DNA of 64,000 nucleotides from Shewanella mangrovisoli (GTDB taxonomy: Bacteria; Pseudomonadota; Gammaproteobacteria; Enterobacterales; Shewanellaceae), in NCBI RefSeq assembly GCF_019457635.1, contig NZ_CP080412.1, positions 930,001-994,000 of the forward strand, in the 5' to 3' direction. This document shows positions 11,401 through 22,700 of the stretch, in pieces (the stretch's first letter is position 1; every line of letters starts with the position of its first letter). The notes beneath the pieces were generated by a model. That model was not told where the DNA came from, did not search any database, and saw nothing but the letters and a program-made list of their open reading frames with translations. Both the position numbers and the translations under genes were made by a program.

Positions 11401-12432
11401 ATGTCTAGGATTATTACTCAAATCGCCCCCGACAGTTTAATCAATGCCAAAGGTCAGCCACATTTCGGCCATTTCGATGGCATAGTGGGAAGCTTAGGTT
11501 TAGCAGATTTTGCCTATTTCGATACCATGGACAAGCCCGCATCGGCTTGGGCAAAACGGTTTGATTTTAAGCAGTTCCAGTTTATTTCGATTATCACGCC
11601 GCGCTATATCCTTGGCATCGCACTGGCGGATATCGCCTATCTAGGTAGTGGTTTTTGTTATTTATACGATATTAAAAACAACAGGTTAACTCAGCAGGAC
11701 TGGCTAAAACCCTTTGGGTTTGGTTATCGGATGACGCCTTCTCCCGCGAATGGCACAGCCGCTATCGGCGGCAAAGGCGCTAGCGTGACCTTTGAGATCC
11801 AAGAGGGGAATTGGCATTTAGTGATTGATACTAAAAGCATTCAAGCCGATTTAACCCTGCATGCCTTACCCTTAAGTTTACCTATGGCCATGTGTAGCCC
11901 CACGGGATACAACGGCTGGACCTATACCCAAAAGCACAATGGTTTATCGGTCAAAGGACAACTCACCATAGATCATGAACCGCAACCATTGAATTTTGCC
12001 CTCGCAGGTTATGATTTTTCCGCGGGCTTTATGCGCCGCGATACCAGCTGGCGCTGGGCATCCATCAATGCCCAAATAGATGAAGGGGTGATCGGATTAA
12101 ATCTTGCGGCGGGCGTGAATGAAACCGGTGCCAATGAAAACGTGTTTTGGATCAACGGCGAGCGGCATTTGCTCGGGCCTGTGCAATTTGAATTTGACCG
12201 TCATGGCCAGCAGGGCACAGATCTCTGGCGTATTCATAGTCACGATGGCCGCGTCGATTTAGAGTTTACGGCGCGAAATTGCCGCAGTGAGAAACGCAAT
12301 TTTATCTTGCTGAAGAGTAACTTCCGTCAATATCTGGGGCTTTTTAGCGGTTTTATCATTGACCATCAGGGACGTAAATTCCAACTCAACAATGTATTGG
12401 GATTGACTGAGGACCATTACGCCCGCTGGTAG
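11401..12432 (+). CDS. DUF2804 family protein
   Basis: A 343-residue protein matching the DUF2804 family by its opening (IAPDSLINAKGQPHFGHFDG), the middle WKRFDFKQFQFISIITPRYILGIALADI-like segment, and the C-terminal GHFSGFIIDHQGRKFQLNNVLGLTEDHYARW-like end. The family is uncharacterised and predicted mostly beta. No signal peptide is evident. GGCGAG lies about five bases before the ATG. The next gene, a fatty acid hydroxylase family member, starts 52 bases downstream, which suggests a shared transcript and perhaps a lipid-related role, but that is inference. Confidence 0.82.
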   Translation: MSRIITQIAPDSLINAKGQPHFGHFDGIVGSLGLADFAYFDTMDKPASAWAKRFDFKQFQFISIITPRYILGIALADIAYLGSGFCYLYDIKNNRLTQQDWLKPFGFGYRMTPSPANGTAAIGGKGASVTFEIQEGNWHLVIDTKSIQADLTLHALPLSLPMAMCSPTGYNGWTYTQKHNGLSVKGQLTIDHEPQPLNFALAGYDFSAGFMRRDTSWRWASINAQIDEGVIGLNLAAGVNETGANENVFWINGERHLLGPVQFEFDRHGQQGTDLWRIHSHDGRVDLEFTARNCRSEKRNFILLKSNFRQYLGLFSGFIIDHQGRKFQLNNVLGLTEDHYARW

Positions 12433-12484
12433 GCTATGGGCAGATTTACGCTTTAATAGAATAATAACAATAGGATAAAGGTAT

Positions 12485-13348
12485 ATGGATATCGCTGCGT
12501 TAATCAATCACCCCGAGGTGTTGCTGCTGGTATTGGCCCCACTATTTTTTGTCTGCATTTTGCTGGAATGGTACTTTGGCGACAGAAGACAAAAACTGCC
12601 AGTGAGTGCCCGTTATCACACCAAGGAAGTGCTGTGTAATTTTAGTCTCGCCACCATGCACCAAGGCGCGGATATCCTCACGGGTTTGCTGATCTCTAAG
12701 TTGTATCTAGCGGTATTTGGTTGGAAATTATTCGATATTCAAATGGGGCCACTCAGCTTTGTATTGCTGATGATTGCCCAAGATTTTTGCTATTACTGGT
12801 TCCACCGTGCGAGCCATAGAGTGCGTTGGATGTGGGCGGCCCATGTGGTACACCATAGCTCGGAGAATATGAATTTTAGCACTGCGTTTCGCCAGAGTTT
12901 GATGTATCCCTTCGCCGGCATGTGGGTGTTTTGGTTGCCGCTGGTGATCTTAGGCTTCGACCCTAATTGGGTGGTTTTTGTGGTGCTACTGAATTTAGGG
13001 TTACAGTTTTTTGTGCATACCCAAGCGGTGACAAAACTTGGCCCATTAGAATGGCTATTTAATACGCCTTCCCACCACAGGGTGCACCATGGGCGTAATC
13101 CGCAGTATATCGATAAAAATTATGCCGGTATTTTGATTATTTGGGACAAACTCTTCGGTACCTTTGTACCCGAGGACGAGACAGTGATTTACGGGATCAC
13201 TAAACCCGTCAACAGTTTTAATCCATTCAAAGTGACCTTTAGCGAATGGCGCGATATGTTCAGCGAGGTGACGGCTCGGGGGCTGACATTCTCGGAGCGA
13301 TGTAAAATTCTCTTCGCGCCCCCTGCAAGCCAGCAAAGGGATGAATGA
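12485..13348 (+). CDS. sterol desaturase / fatty acid hydroxylase family di-iron enzyme
   Basis: A 287-residue membrane enzyme with about four hydrophobic helices and the histidine clusters of the FA_hydroxylase superfamily: HRASH (in YYWFHRASHR), HVVHH, a single H in FFVHTQAV, and HHRVHH (in NTPSHHRVHHGRN). These ligate a di-iron centre that hydroxylates or desaturates lipid substrates using O2. The actual substrate is unknown. AAAGG precedes the start at good distance. It probably forms an operon with the DUF2804 gene. Confidence 0.9.
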   Translation: MDIAALINHPEVLLLVLAPLFFVCILLEWYFGDRRQKLPVSARYHTKEVLCNFSLATMHQGADILTGLLISKLYLAVFGWKLFDIQMGPLSFVLLMIAQDFCYYWFHRASHRVRWMWAAHVVHHSSENMNFSTAFRQSLMYPFAGMWVFWLPLVILGFDPNWVVFVVLLNLGLQFFVHTQAVTKLGPLEWLFNTPSHHRVHHGRNPQYIDKNYAGILIIWDKLFGTFVPEDETVIYGITKPVNSFNPFKVTFSEWRDMFSEVTARGLTFSERCKILFAPPASQQRDE

Positions 13349-13546
13349 TTTAGCTCAATACGCGAGCCTGTGGCCCTCAACGAGTGGTTCGCTCTTCATT
13401 AAATAGTGCAAATGGCTAATAGGAGTCAGACCTTAGCCTTGCTAGCCTACTTTTCTTTTTTTGCAAATTTATAGATGAAAAAATGTACAGAGTCATGCTT
13501 TGGTGGTAATTTTTTGTACAAGGGATTCATCTGAGTAGGTTGCAGT

Positions 13547-14182
13547 ATGGTCGATGAGCCGCATTTAACCTTAGAGGAATTGGCTTGTTTTAGAGAGCTA
13601 TTTTCTCCTAATCGCATAACCCATAACGCCGAGGATGCTCATCCTGAGCCCTTGGTTAACCATGTATTAACGGTCAAAACCGATGTGCCGCAGGCGCTGG
13701 CCTCACTTTTGGGTAAGGCCAAGTTGACCCTGCTGGCCGAGGTCGGCCCTTATAAACTCTGGTTTCCCCTTGAGATGCGCCTCGATGATTTTGGTCAATT
13801 ACAGCCCACTCTCGGGGTGCCTGAAGTGCTAGATGCTAAAGGGGCTGAACGGAGTTGGCGTCTGACTCAGCCTGAAGATGTATGGATCTTCGACCAAGAT
13901 CAAGGCGAGCAATGGTCAGTGGTGTCTTTATCGAGTTCAGGGATGGCGATCCGGGCTAAATCACCACAACAGTTTGAGCGCTTAGTCGATAGCCAAGAAT
14001 TGCAATTACAGTTGCCCGATGGTGAAACCATGCGAGTTAAAATCGAGCCTATTCGCCATGAAGAGGGGCTAGCGATTGTCAGGTTTCAGGCCGAAGCCGA
14101 AGAGCGAGAAGCCCTGCGTCAGTTCCTCTTTAATCGTCACCGCAGTCAATATCCAAAGCTCTATGCCAGCTTGCGGGGATAA
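13547..14182 (+). CDS. PilZ-like domain protein (tentative)
   Basis: A 211-residue soluble protein. The central part, WSVVSLSSSGMAIRAKSP, resembles the D/NxSxxG core of PilZ domains, followed by strands (LQLQLPDGETMRVKIEPIRHEEGLAIVRFQ) as in a PilZ barrel, but the RxxxR c-di-GMP motif in front is not clear. Hence binding to c-di-GMP is unproven. It stands as a single gene between the hydroxylase and mpl. The N-terminal 90 residues are unlike anything I can name. Confidence 0.6.
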   Translation: MVDEPHLTLEELACFRELFSPNRITHNAEDAHPEPLVNHVLTVKTDVPQALASLLGKAKLTLLAEVGPYKLWFPLEMRLDDFGQLQPTLGVPEVLDAKGAERSWRLTQPEDVWIFDQDQGEQWSVVSLSSSGMAIRAKSPQQFERLVDSQELQLQLPDGETMRVKIEPIRHEEGLAIVRFQAEAEEREALRQFLFNRHRSQYPKLYASLRG

Positions 14183-14350
14183 GTGAGCTTGGTGGCACAA
14201 TTCTGTTAGCTAAACTTCTCTCAATTGTAAAAATCCCTTTCTCTATCAGTATCTTTGCCAAACAAGTGGCTTTTCCGAGATCCTAACCTGCCAATCTGCG
14301 GAGCTATGGATTAGAATAGCCTTGAATTCAAAAACATCAGAGCGAGCGGT

Positions 14351-15748
14351 ATGCACGTACATATTTTAGGAATTTGTGGAACCTTCATGGGTGGTCTAGC
14401 ACTCTTGGCTAGGGCAAAAGGGCACAGAGTGACAGGCTCGGATGCCAACGTCTATCCACCGATGAGTACGCAGCTTGAAGAGCAAGGTATTGAACTCATT
14501 CAAGGTTTTGATCCAAGCCAGTTAGGTGAAGCGGGCAGTTATCCCGATCTCGTGGTGATTGGTAATGCCATGAGCCGAGGTAATCCTTGCGTCGAAGCGG
14601 TATTAAACCTTGGGATCCCTTACACCTCTGGACCACAGTTTTTAGCCGATCATATTCTGCCTGAGCGTTGGGTGTTAGCCGTATCTGGTACCCATGGAAA
14701 AACGTCCACCTCAAGCATGCTGGCGTGGATCTTAGAGGATTGTGGTTATCAACCCGGTTTCTTGATTGGTGGCGTGCCACAAAACTTTGGCGTGTCGGCC
14801 CGTTTAGGGGAATCGGCGTTTTTTGTGGTCGAAGCCGATGAGTACGACAGCGCCTTCTTCGATAAGCGTTCTAAATTTGTGCATTATCATCCCCGTACGC
14901 TGGTGATCAATAACCTCGAATTTGACCATGCCGATATTTTTGCCGATTTAGCGGCGATCCAAAAACAGTTCCATCATCTGATCCGAACTGTGCCTGGGCA
15001 AGGCAAAGTGATTTGGCCTGCCGATTCCCACGCGGTAAAGCAAACCATTGAGATGGGCTGCTGGAGCGAGCAAGAGACTTTCCACACCGCTGAGGTGACC
15101 AAAGGCTGGCATGCAAAAGCCTTAAGTGATGATTGCCACGAGTTTGAAGTCTTCTTCGATGGTGAATCACAAGGTGTGCTCGAATGGGCGCTGATTGGTC
15201 AGCACAATATTGAAAACGCGCTAATGGCCATCGCGGCCGCGCGCCATGTTGGGGTTAAACCGAGTGCTGCTATCGCGGCATTAACCCGCTTTGTACCGCC
15301 GAAACGTCGTCTAGAGCTGTTGGGTACTGTTCACGGTGTGAGCGTATACGATGATTTTGCTCACCATCCAACGGCGATTGCGACCACCATTAAGGGCATG
15401 CGTGCCAAGGTCGGTCAAAGCAAAATCACTATCGTATTAGAGCCACGCTCAAACACAATGAAGAGTGGGGTGCACAAAGACACGCTGGCTCATTCTATGC
15501 TGCAAGCGGACGAAGCCTTTTTATATCAAGCCGATACTATCGATTGGAATATGAAAGAGGCGATGGAAGCTGCGGTGATCCCTGTGACTGTCCTGCATCA
15601 GATTGATGATGTTGTGGCTAAAGTTTCTGCCTCGGCAAAAGCAGGTGACACTATCGTGGTGATGAGTAACGGCGGCTTTGGCGGCTTACATAAGAAACTG
15701 TTGGCAGCGCTCGAAGTTAGCCCTCAGTTTCTTCAGCAGGCGGACTAA
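14351..15748 (+). CDS. mpl: UDP-N-acetylmuramate:L-Ala-gamma-D-Glu-meso-DAP ligase (murein peptide ligase)
   Basis: A 465-residue Mur ligase that attaches the recycled tripeptide to UDP-MurNAc. It opens [20 protein letters not shown], the Mpl Rossmann motif, and has the ATP loop [16 protein letters not shown], the segment [21 protein letters not shown] and the C-terminal [11 protein letters not shown] and [11 protein letters not shown]. These distinguish Mpl from MurC. It is followed by ubiX one base after its stop and then hpt, so the three form one transcription unit. Together with ampG it completes cytoplasmic muropeptide recycling. Confidence 0.97.
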   Translation: MHVHILGICGTFMGGLALLARAKGHRVTGSDANVYPPMSTQLEEQGIELIQGFDPSQLGEAGSYPDLVVIGNAMSRGNPCVEAVLNLGIPYTSGPQFLADHILPERWVLAVSGTHGKTSTSSMLAWILEDCGYQPGFLIGGVPQNFGVSARLGESAFFVVEADEYDSAFFDKRSKFVHYHPRTLVINNLEFDHADIFADLAAIQKQFHHLIRTVPGQGKVIWPADSHAVKQTIEMGCWSEQETFHTAEVTKGWHAKALSDDCHEFEVFFDGESQGVLEWALIGQHNIENALMAIAAARHVGVKPSAAIAALTRFVPPKRRLELLGTVHGVSVYDDFAHHPTAIATTIKGMRAKVGQSKITIVLEPRSNTMKSGVHKDTLAHSMLQADEAFLYQADTIDWNMKEAMEAAVIPVTVLHQIDDVVAKVSASAKAGDTIVVMSNGGFGGLHKKLLAALEVSPQFLQQAD

Positions 15749-15749
15749 T

Positions 15750-16409
15750 ATGGCCTACGCCAAATCTGAGAAAGCCATTAGCTTAGCTTGGACGGGAGCC
15801 TCGGGCGCGCCTTATGGCTTGAAATTATTAGAATGCTTATTAGCCTCGGGCTATCAAGTCTTTTTAATGATCTCAAGCGCCGCTCGGGTGGTGCTGGCCA
15901 CTGAACATGGCTTACAGCTCAGTGCGAACAGCGATAAAGCTAAGGCACAATTGCTCGAGGTGCTGGCACAGAAGAAGATAACCTTATCTGGCGAGTTAGT
16001 GGTATTAGGCAAAGATGAGTGGTTTTCGCCGCCAGCTTCAGGCAGTGCTGCACCTAAACAAATGGTGATTTGCCCTTGTTCGACGGGGACACTGGCGGCT
16101 GTTGCCACTGGCATGAGCAATAATTTGCTCGAACGGGCGGCGGACGTGGTATTAAAAGAGCGCGGTCAGCTGATCTTGGTTCCGCGGGAAACTCCTTTTA
16201 ATGCCATACACTTAGAGCATATGTTAACTCTGTCGCGCTTAGGTGCCACTATTATGCCTGCGGCGCCGGGCTTTTATCATAATCCCAAATCCGTAGAAGA
16301 TCTGGTAGACTTCATGGTCGCTCGAATGCTCGATCATTTGGGCGTTGACCATGCATTAACGAGTCGCTGGGGCTATGACAAACACTCCCCTAATGACATC
16401 GACAATTGA
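15750..16409 (+). CDS. ubiX: flavin prenyltransferase UbiX
   Basis: A 219-residue flavoprotein that makes prenylated FMN, the cofactor of UbiD decarboxylase in ubiquinone synthesis. Signatures are [15 protein letters not shown] near the N terminus, SSAARVV, and [35 protein letters not shown] near the C terminus. The start at 15750 lies one base behind the mpl stop; an upstream in-frame ATG would read through the end of mpl and add 24 non-family residues. Length is slightly above the usual 190. Confidence 0.93.
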   Translation: MAYAKSEKAISLAWTGASGAPYGLKLLECLLASGYQVFLMISSAARVVLATEHGLQLSANSDKAKAQLLEVLAQKKITLSGELVVLGKDEWFSPPASGSAAPKQMVICPCSTGTLAAVATGMSNNLLERAADVVLKERGQLILVPRETPFNAIHLEHMLTLSRLGATIMPAAPGFYHNPKSVEDLVDFMVARMLDHLGVDHALTSRWGYDKHSPNDIDN

Positions 16410-16416
16410 GACTGAT

Positions 16417-16947
16417 ATGAAACACACCACCGAAGTGATGATCTCCGCGGAAGAGATCAGCCAAAAATTGGATCAAATGGCCGAGCAAATCAATGCCCAC
16501 TATGCCAACAGCGAGCGTTTGCTGATGGTGGGATTATTAAAAGGTTCAGTCGTATTTATGGCTGATCTGTGCCGCCGTATTAAAGGCCATGTTGAAATCG
16601 ATTTTATGTCGGTTTCGAGCTATGGCAATGCCATGACCAGCTCACGGGATGTGAAAGTGCTGAAGGATGTGCAATCGGATATCGCGGGCCGCGACGTGCT
16701 GATTGTGGAAGACTTAATTGACTCGGGCAACACTTTAAACAAAGTACGCGAAATGCTGTTATTGCGTGAGCCAAAGAGCTTAGCCCTGTGCACTCTATTG
16801 GATAAACCCGAGCGCCGCGAAGTGGATGTTAAGGTCGACTTTATCGGTTTTACGATCCCAGATGAGTTTATTGTGGGTTACGGCATCGATTATGCTGAGC
16901 AATACCGCAACTTGCCTTATATCGCCAAAGTGGTGCCGCTCGAATAA
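16417..16947 (+). CDS. hpt: hypoxanthine phosphoribosyltransferase
   Basis: A 176-residue purine salvage enzyme converting hypoxanthine (and guanine) with PRPP to IMP/GMP. It contains [18 protein letters not shown] at the start, [10 protein letters not shown], and the PRPP-binding motif [14 protein letters not shown], followed by [19 protein letters not shown], as in E. coli Hpt. The ATG at 16417, seven bases behind ubiX, gives the family length; the earlier in-frame ATG at 16375 lies inside ubiX. It closes the mpl-ubiX-hpt unit. Confidence 0.95.
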   Translation: MKHTTEVMISAEEISQKLDQMAEQINAHYANSERLLMVGLLKGSVVFMADLCRRIKGHVEIDFMSVSSYGNAMTSSRDVKVLKDVQSDIAGRDVLIVEDLIDSGNTLNKVREMLLLREPKSLALCTLLDKPERREVDVKVDFIGFTIPDEFIVGYGIDYAEQYRNLPYIAKVVPLE

Positions 16948-16967
16948 GCCCCGATGCGTTATGACTC

Positions 16968-16992
16968 AAACTCCCGCCTAGGCGGGAGTTTT
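16968..16992 (+). terminator. rho-independent terminator after hpt
   Basis: CTCCCGCC and GGCGGGAG form a perfect 8-bp GC stem, flanked by A and T runs that extend it. Confidence 0.93.
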
Positions 16993-17196
16993 GTTTTGTG
17001 CTGTAAGTTGGCGACGCAAATGTTGTTTGGGGTCATGTATCCGCGCTTGGTGATCTATTAGTTATTTTTAATAAATTAATCTGTATTGATTCAATCAACT
17101 AGAGTCATACTTCGTTTTTATACAGCGGCGTATTGCATTTGCTGTTTTCGACACCATCTTATTGTTTTGTTCATTCTTTCAGGATCAGGTAGCACT

Positions 17197-18129
17197 ATGG
17201 CCAATCATGCCCATGCTCTCGTACTCGAGGGGCTAAAAAAAACCTACAAAGGCGGCGTTGAGGCGGTAAAGGGGATTAGCCTTACCGTTGAACAGGGAGA
17301 CTTTTTTGCATTGCTCGGCCCGAATGGCGCGGGTAAGTCGACCACCATTGGGATTATCAGCTCCTTAGTGCAGAAAACCGCTGGCTCTGTGCAGGTGTTT
17401 GATTTTGATATCGATAAGCAGCTCGAGGAAGCCAAGCTGTGCATAGGTTTAGTGCCACAGGAATTTAACTTCAACCAGTTTGAAACGGTACTGCAAATCG
17501 TCGTGAATCAGGCGGGTTATTATGGTGTGCCTAAGGCCGTGGCTCTTGAGCGAGCCCAAAAATACTTAAGCCAGTTGGATTTGTGGGATAAGCGCAACAG
17601 CCAATCTCGTACGCTGTCAGGCGGGATGAAGCGGCGATTAATGATTGCCCGCGCCCTGATGCACGAACCTAAGTTACTGATCTTAGATGAACCAACTGCA
17701 GGGGTCGATATTGAGCTACGCCGTTCAATGTGGGAATTCCTCAAGCAAATCAACCAACAGGGCGTGACTATCATTCTGACCACCCACTACCTTGAAGAAG
17801 CAGAAATGCTGTGTCGTAATATCGGCATTATCGATAAGGGCGTGTTGGTGGAATGCACGAGCATGAAGGCCTTGCTGAGTAAGCTGAATCTTGAAACCTT
17901 TATCCTTGACCTGCGCCGCGACATCGATGTCGCTCCCGCACTCAATGGTATGGTTTGCCGTTTAACCGATCCGCATACCTTAGAGGTGGATGTGGCGAAG
18001 GATCACAATCTCAATGATGTGTTTACGCAACTAACCGCCGCTAAGGTAGAGGTTTTGTCGATGCGTAACAAATCCAATCGTTTAGAAGAACTCTTCGTCG
18101 AGTTAGTGAAGAAAACCCAAGGAGCTTAG
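17197..18129 (+). CDS. ABC-2 type exporter, ATP-binding subunit (YadG-like)
   Basis: A 310-residue ATPase: Walker A GPNGAGKST, signature LSGGMKRRL, Walker B LLILDEPTAGVD and switch TTHYLEEAE. Together with the permease encoded two bases downstream it forms an ABC-2 exporter of the YadGH type, whose substrate is not established. I start at 17197 (MANHAHALVLEGLKKTY) because that is where family similarity begins and AGGATCAGGT lies in front; the longer frame back to 17086 adds 37 residues with no family support. Confidence 0.93.
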   Translation: MANHAHALVLEGLKKTYKGGVEAVKGISLTVEQGDFFALLGPNGAGKSTTIGIISSLVQKTAGSVQVFDFDIDKQLEEAKLCIGLVPQEFNFNQFETVLQIVVNQAGYYGVPKAVALERAQKYLSQLDLWDKRNSQSRTLSGGMKRRLMIARALMHEPKLLILDEPTAGVDIELRRSMWEFLKQINQQGVTIILTTHYLEEAEMLCRNIGIIDKGVLVECTSMKALLSKLNLETFILDLRRDIDVAPALNGMVCRLTDPHTLEVDVAKDHNLNDVFTQLTAAKVEVLSMRNKSNRLEELFVELVKKTQGA

Positions 18130-18131
18130 GC

Positions 18132-18902
18132 ATGAAACAGCTGTATTTTATCGCCTTCAAAAGCATATTAACTAAGGAAATCAATCGTTTTACCCGGATC
18201 TGGATCCAGACCTTAGTCCCGCCAGCGATCACTATGACCTTGTATTTTTTGATTTTTGGCAACTTGGTCGGTAGCCGCATTGGTGATATGGGTGGCGTAT
18301 CTTATATGGAGTTTATCGCGCCAGGTCTAATCATGATGTCGGTGATTACTAACTCCTATTCGAATGTGGCGAGCTCTTTCTATAGCGCGAAATTTCAGCG
18401 CAATCTCGAGGAGTTAATGGTCGCGCCCGTACCTCACTATGTGATGATCGCAGGCTACGTGGGTGGCGGTGTCGCTCGCGGCTTATGCGTTGGTTTAATC
18501 GTCACGCTAGTCGCCATGTTCTTTGTCGACATCAGCTTGCATCATGCAGGCCTTGTGGTCATGACGGTATTTTTAACTTCAGTGCTGTTCTCCTTAGGGG
18601 GATTAATTAACGCAGTATTTGCCAAGAGTTTCGATGATATCAGCATCATCCCGACGTTTGTGCTCACGCCCTTAACTTACCTTGGCGGGGTATTCTATTC
18701 ACTGTCGTTGCTGCCATCATTCTGGCAAGGCGTTTCGGCACTGAACCCTGTGGTCTATATGATCAACGTCTTCCGTTACGGTTTCTTAGGTTTTGCCGAT
18801 ATCAGCATTCCGCTTTCAATTGGTATTATGGTGGGCTTTTGCGCCGTACTTTGGGGCGTTGCGTATTACCTAATCTCCAGAGGCATAGGGCTGCGCTCGT
18901 AG
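18132..18902 (+). CDS. ABC-2 type exporter, permease subunit (YadH-like)
   Basis: A 256-residue integral membrane protein with six hydrophobic helices and the ABC-2 family segment PLTYLGGVFYSLSLLPSFWQGVSALNPVVYMINVFRYG. An N-terminal amphipathic stretch (YFIAFKSILTKEINRFTRIW) precedes the first helix. It starts two bases after the ATPase gene stop, so the two are coupled. The two subunits probably form a dimer-of-dimers exporter in the inner membrane. Confidence 0.93.
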   Translation: MKQLYFIAFKSILTKEINRFTRIWIQTLVPPAITMTLYFLIFGNLVGSRIGDMGGVSYMEFIAPGLIMMSVITNSYSNVASSFYSAKFQRNLEELMVAPVPHYVMIAGYVGGGVARGLCVGLIVTLVAMFFVDISLHHAGLVVMTVFLTSVLFSLGGLINAVFAKSFDDISIIPTFVLTPLTYLGGVFYSLSLLPSFWQGVSALNPVVYMINVFRYGFLGFADISIPLSIGIMVGFCAVLWGVAYYLISRGIGLRS

Positions 18903-19739
18903 CTAATGTCATGTGTTAGTCAAATGAGCTAAAGCCCAAGTCTTGATATCAATGTGTTAATCATTGCTAAGACTTGGGCATGGTTAAGCTAGTGCCGTAT
19001 TTCGTTATCTGCTCTAACTAGTTGGGGATTTTAGAATCTTTTATTAGGAATTTTTTCGTTGTTATTTTCAAATTCTGTCCTAACAACTGTAGTGTCTGAG
19101 CCCGTTAGCTATATCCATAGGTTTAATTTTATCGGAATAAGTTCTTGTCCTTATAGCAAACTCAACATGCCTATAAACAATTTGCCATACGGTTTAAATG
19201 TTGTTTTCTCTTACTCGTAATACGTCGCCAAATCTTCTCGGTTATTAATTGATGGCTTTTATGATGGATATTCTGGAGGCATTGAACAATTGAGCCGTAA
19301 TGAAAAACGACATAGGAAATGGGATGTTTTTTAAAAACTAGTTTTCTTTAAGGTTTTGTTTTTTTTATTTTATCTATTTTTTTGCTGTGTTAACTATCTA
19401 AAGAGTAAAGGTTTTGCTGATATTGATATTAGGTCAGTTCTCAAGCTTATTAACTTATGGGGTCAATTACTGTTATTTCGGTCGAGAAAAATAAGCTTAT
19501 AAGTCTTGTGGTTTGAAAAAGCACCTATAGATACGTAATTAATCCTTAATGTATGCGTTTGTTGTTGTTGTGATCCTGATGTGTTAAAAATGTTTAACTA
19601 TTGTTTTAAAAGCTGGCGATAATGGCCCTAATGTTTGTAGAGTTTTCTACAGCTTTGCTTCTATTGCTTAGTTTGATGAAATGCTAGTTATTATAAAAAC
19701 ATAATAAAATCAGTTGCATATTTGACAAGGAAACAGCGA
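18903..19739. other. AT-rich 0.84 kb intergenic region
   Basis: No credible ORF on either strand. It contains one strong hairpin near the left end (listed separately) and otherwise long AT-rich stretches leading to the protease ribosome site AAGGAA at 19727-19732. The base composition is clearly more AT-rich than neighbouring core genes. Confidence 0.7.
18934..18979. repeat. long perfect inverted repeat (hairpin)
   Basis: GCCCAAGTCTT and AAGACTTGGGC pair perfectly over 11 bp. Within the 24-base loop CAATG and CATTG pair again, giving an extended two-part stem. No T run follows, so it is not a textbook terminator, though it may end the ABC exporter transcript. Confidence 0.75.
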
Positions 19740-22700
19740 ATGAAGAATAAAATTGCGCTAGCAGTATCAGCAGCACTATTATCGATGGGAGCTTCCGCGG
19801 GTAATATCTCCCATAGCGTTGCCAATGTTACAGTCTCCAAACCATCTAATGTTCTAGATCAAATTCCAGTTCAACACTCAAAACCAATTACTGCGGTTGT
19901 CGGGACTACCCAAGCAGTCTTCACTCCTGAAGCTGATTTGGCTCCTGGCAAGTATCGTTACTTTGTTCGTTTAGCTGATAGCCCTGTCGCCCTGTACGAG
20001 GGGGACGTGGAAGGCTTTAAAGCAACCAGCCCTGAAAAAAATCAAGTTCACAAACTAGATGTAAAGAGTGCAGCAGTTAAATCATACCGACAATATCTTA
20101 CTAACCAGCAAGATAGTTTTATTGCGAAGGCGAAATCTGTAGTCGGTGAATTAAATGTTCAACAAAGAACAGCCTTGGCCTATAACGGCTTGGTTGTTGA
20201 AATGTCACAAAACGACGCGATTAAATTAGCTAAAGTGGCTGGTGTAGTTCATATCCAGCGTGAAACGTTACGTTATGTTCAAACCGATTCGGGTCCAAAT
20301 ATCATTAAGGCTCCTACTATTTGGAGTGGAGACGCAACTGGTGTAGCGACAAAGGGTGAAGGTATGATCGTTGGTATCATTGATACTGGCGTTAACACAG
20401 ACCATCCTTCCTTTGCCGACAAAGGCGGTGATGGTTATGATCACACTAACCCTTGGGGTGAAAATAACTACTCTGGAGACTGTAAAGCCGATTTCCCTGA
20501 ATTATGTAATGATAAATTAATTGGGGTTCACAGTTGGCCGGCTGTGACCAAATTGTATCTTGATTATGATGTGACTGTACCTGCCAATGGTGAAGACCAC
20601 AACGGGCACGGTTCGCATACTGCAAGTACGACAGCGGGTAACGTGTTAGTTAATCAAAATGTTCCAGATGTTGATGGTAAGGACTCTGGCGTGGTATTTG
20701 AGCAGGTATCAGGTGTTGCTCCACATGCCAACATTGTTTCATATCAAGTTTGTTTACCTGGCGAGAAAGATAAGATCAATTTTGCAGGTTGCTTACCCTC
20801 TTTGACTGTGCTTGCTGTTGAGCATGCCATCGAAAATGGCATTGACGTATTAAACTATTCCATTGGTGGTGGCTCTAGTAACCCTTGGCAAGATGCGGAT
20901 GCATTAGCATTTTTATCTGCTCGTAAAGCGGGTATTCATGTAGCAACTTCGGCGGGTAACGACGGTCCAGATGCTGGTACAGTTGGTTCACCAGGTGATG
21001 CTCCTTGGATTACAACCGTTGCTGCTTACACTCATGACCGTGATTTTTCTGATAAAACACTTAGTGGCTTTACTGGTGGTGATACGTCTGCTCCAGGGAC
21101 TCTAACTGGTAAGGCAATGACTGGTGCCTATAGTGGCAAAATTGTATATGCAGGTGATTTTACAAACGCTAATGATCCAGGTGAAGACCCTGCACAATGT
21201 TTAAAACCTTTCCCTGCTAATACTTTTGCTGCGGACACTATTGTTGTGTGCGACCGTGGTGAAATTGCACGTGTTGATAAAGGCCGTAACGTAAAAGCCG
21301 GTGGGGCAGCTGCTCTGGTACTGGCAAACGTCACTGGTGGTGCTGATAGTGTGGTTGCTGATGCTCATGTATTGCCAGCGATTAATATTAATGCAGCTCA
21401 AGGCGATAAATTACGTGCTTGGCTAGCTAGTGGTGAAGGTCATACCGCGACTATTTCCGGTTCTGAAGTTATTCATGATGATAAGTTAGCTCGCATTGCG
21501 GCGGAGTTTACTTCTCGTGGACCAAACAAGTCTGTACCTAACGTGATTGCACCATCAATCGCGGCACCGGGTGTGAACATTTTTGCTGCTTATGCCGATT
21601 CACAGTCAGCTGCTTTTAAAGAAAACCCTGATCCTAGTGATTTCGGTTTTTTGAGCGGAACTTCTATGGCGAGTCCGCATATTGCGGGTGCATTAACCCT
21701 ACTTGCTAAAATTCATCCAACATGGACACCTGCAGAAATTCAATCAGCATTAATGTTGACTGCAAACCAAAATACGCTGAAAGAAGATGGTAAAACACCT
21801 TCAGATTTCTTTGATATGGGCGCGGGTTTTGCCAATCTAGAAGCTGCGGCTAAGACTGGTTTGGTTATGGATGAGTCTTATGTTAACTACCTAAAAGCAG
21901 ACCCTATGGTTGGTGGTAAACCTGAAGCTATTAACTTACCGACAATGGCAAATGCTGCTTGTGTTGATAAGTGCACTTGGACTCGTGTTGTTAAAGCAAC
22001 AGTTGCAGGCAGTTGGAAAGCCTCTGCAGTAGGTATGGTTGATGGTTTTGCGCTTGTCGTATCGCCTGCTGAATTTACGTTAGCTGCGGGTGAAACTAAA
22101 GAGTTAACTATCACTGCTGATGTATCTGCGGCTGATGAAGGTTGGAATTTCGCCAACATTAAATTGGTGGCGGACAACTTACCCGAGGTTAAGCTACCTG
22201 TGGCTGTTAAAGCTGAAGGTAATAACTTACCTGATAGCATTAACCTTGAAGCTGGACGTACACAAGGTAGCATGACGTACAGTGGTTATGTCGTTAAAGG
22301 ACAAACCGGTATGTCTATCAATGTCTACGACAAGGCAACCGATTTGATTGAACCTAGTACTCTTAAGGTTCCTGATGGTGATTTAGATTATATTGCTGTG
22401 ACTTTCCCAGAAGATTTGCCGAATGTTCAGTTCAAAATTTCTTCTGAGACCGCGCCTGATGTCGATCTACGCATTTTGAACTCTTCTTTCGTTAAGATAG
22501 GTTCAAGTGCTGGTCCAAATTCAGATGAAGTTGTATCTTTTACAGATTTGCCCGCGGGTCAATACTATGTGGTTGTTGATGGCTATACCGCTTCAGCTCC
22601 TGGCGCGGTAGATGATGTATTAGTCGAAATATCATCAGTTATGTTTGATGCGGATTCACTCAGTGACTCGGTAATGACGAAAGTGTCAGAGTCAGACGGT

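Noticed and set aside
17086..17196. N-terminal extension of the ABC ATPase
   Set aside because: The 37 added residues are unlike the family and lie before a good ribosome site and ATG at 17197.
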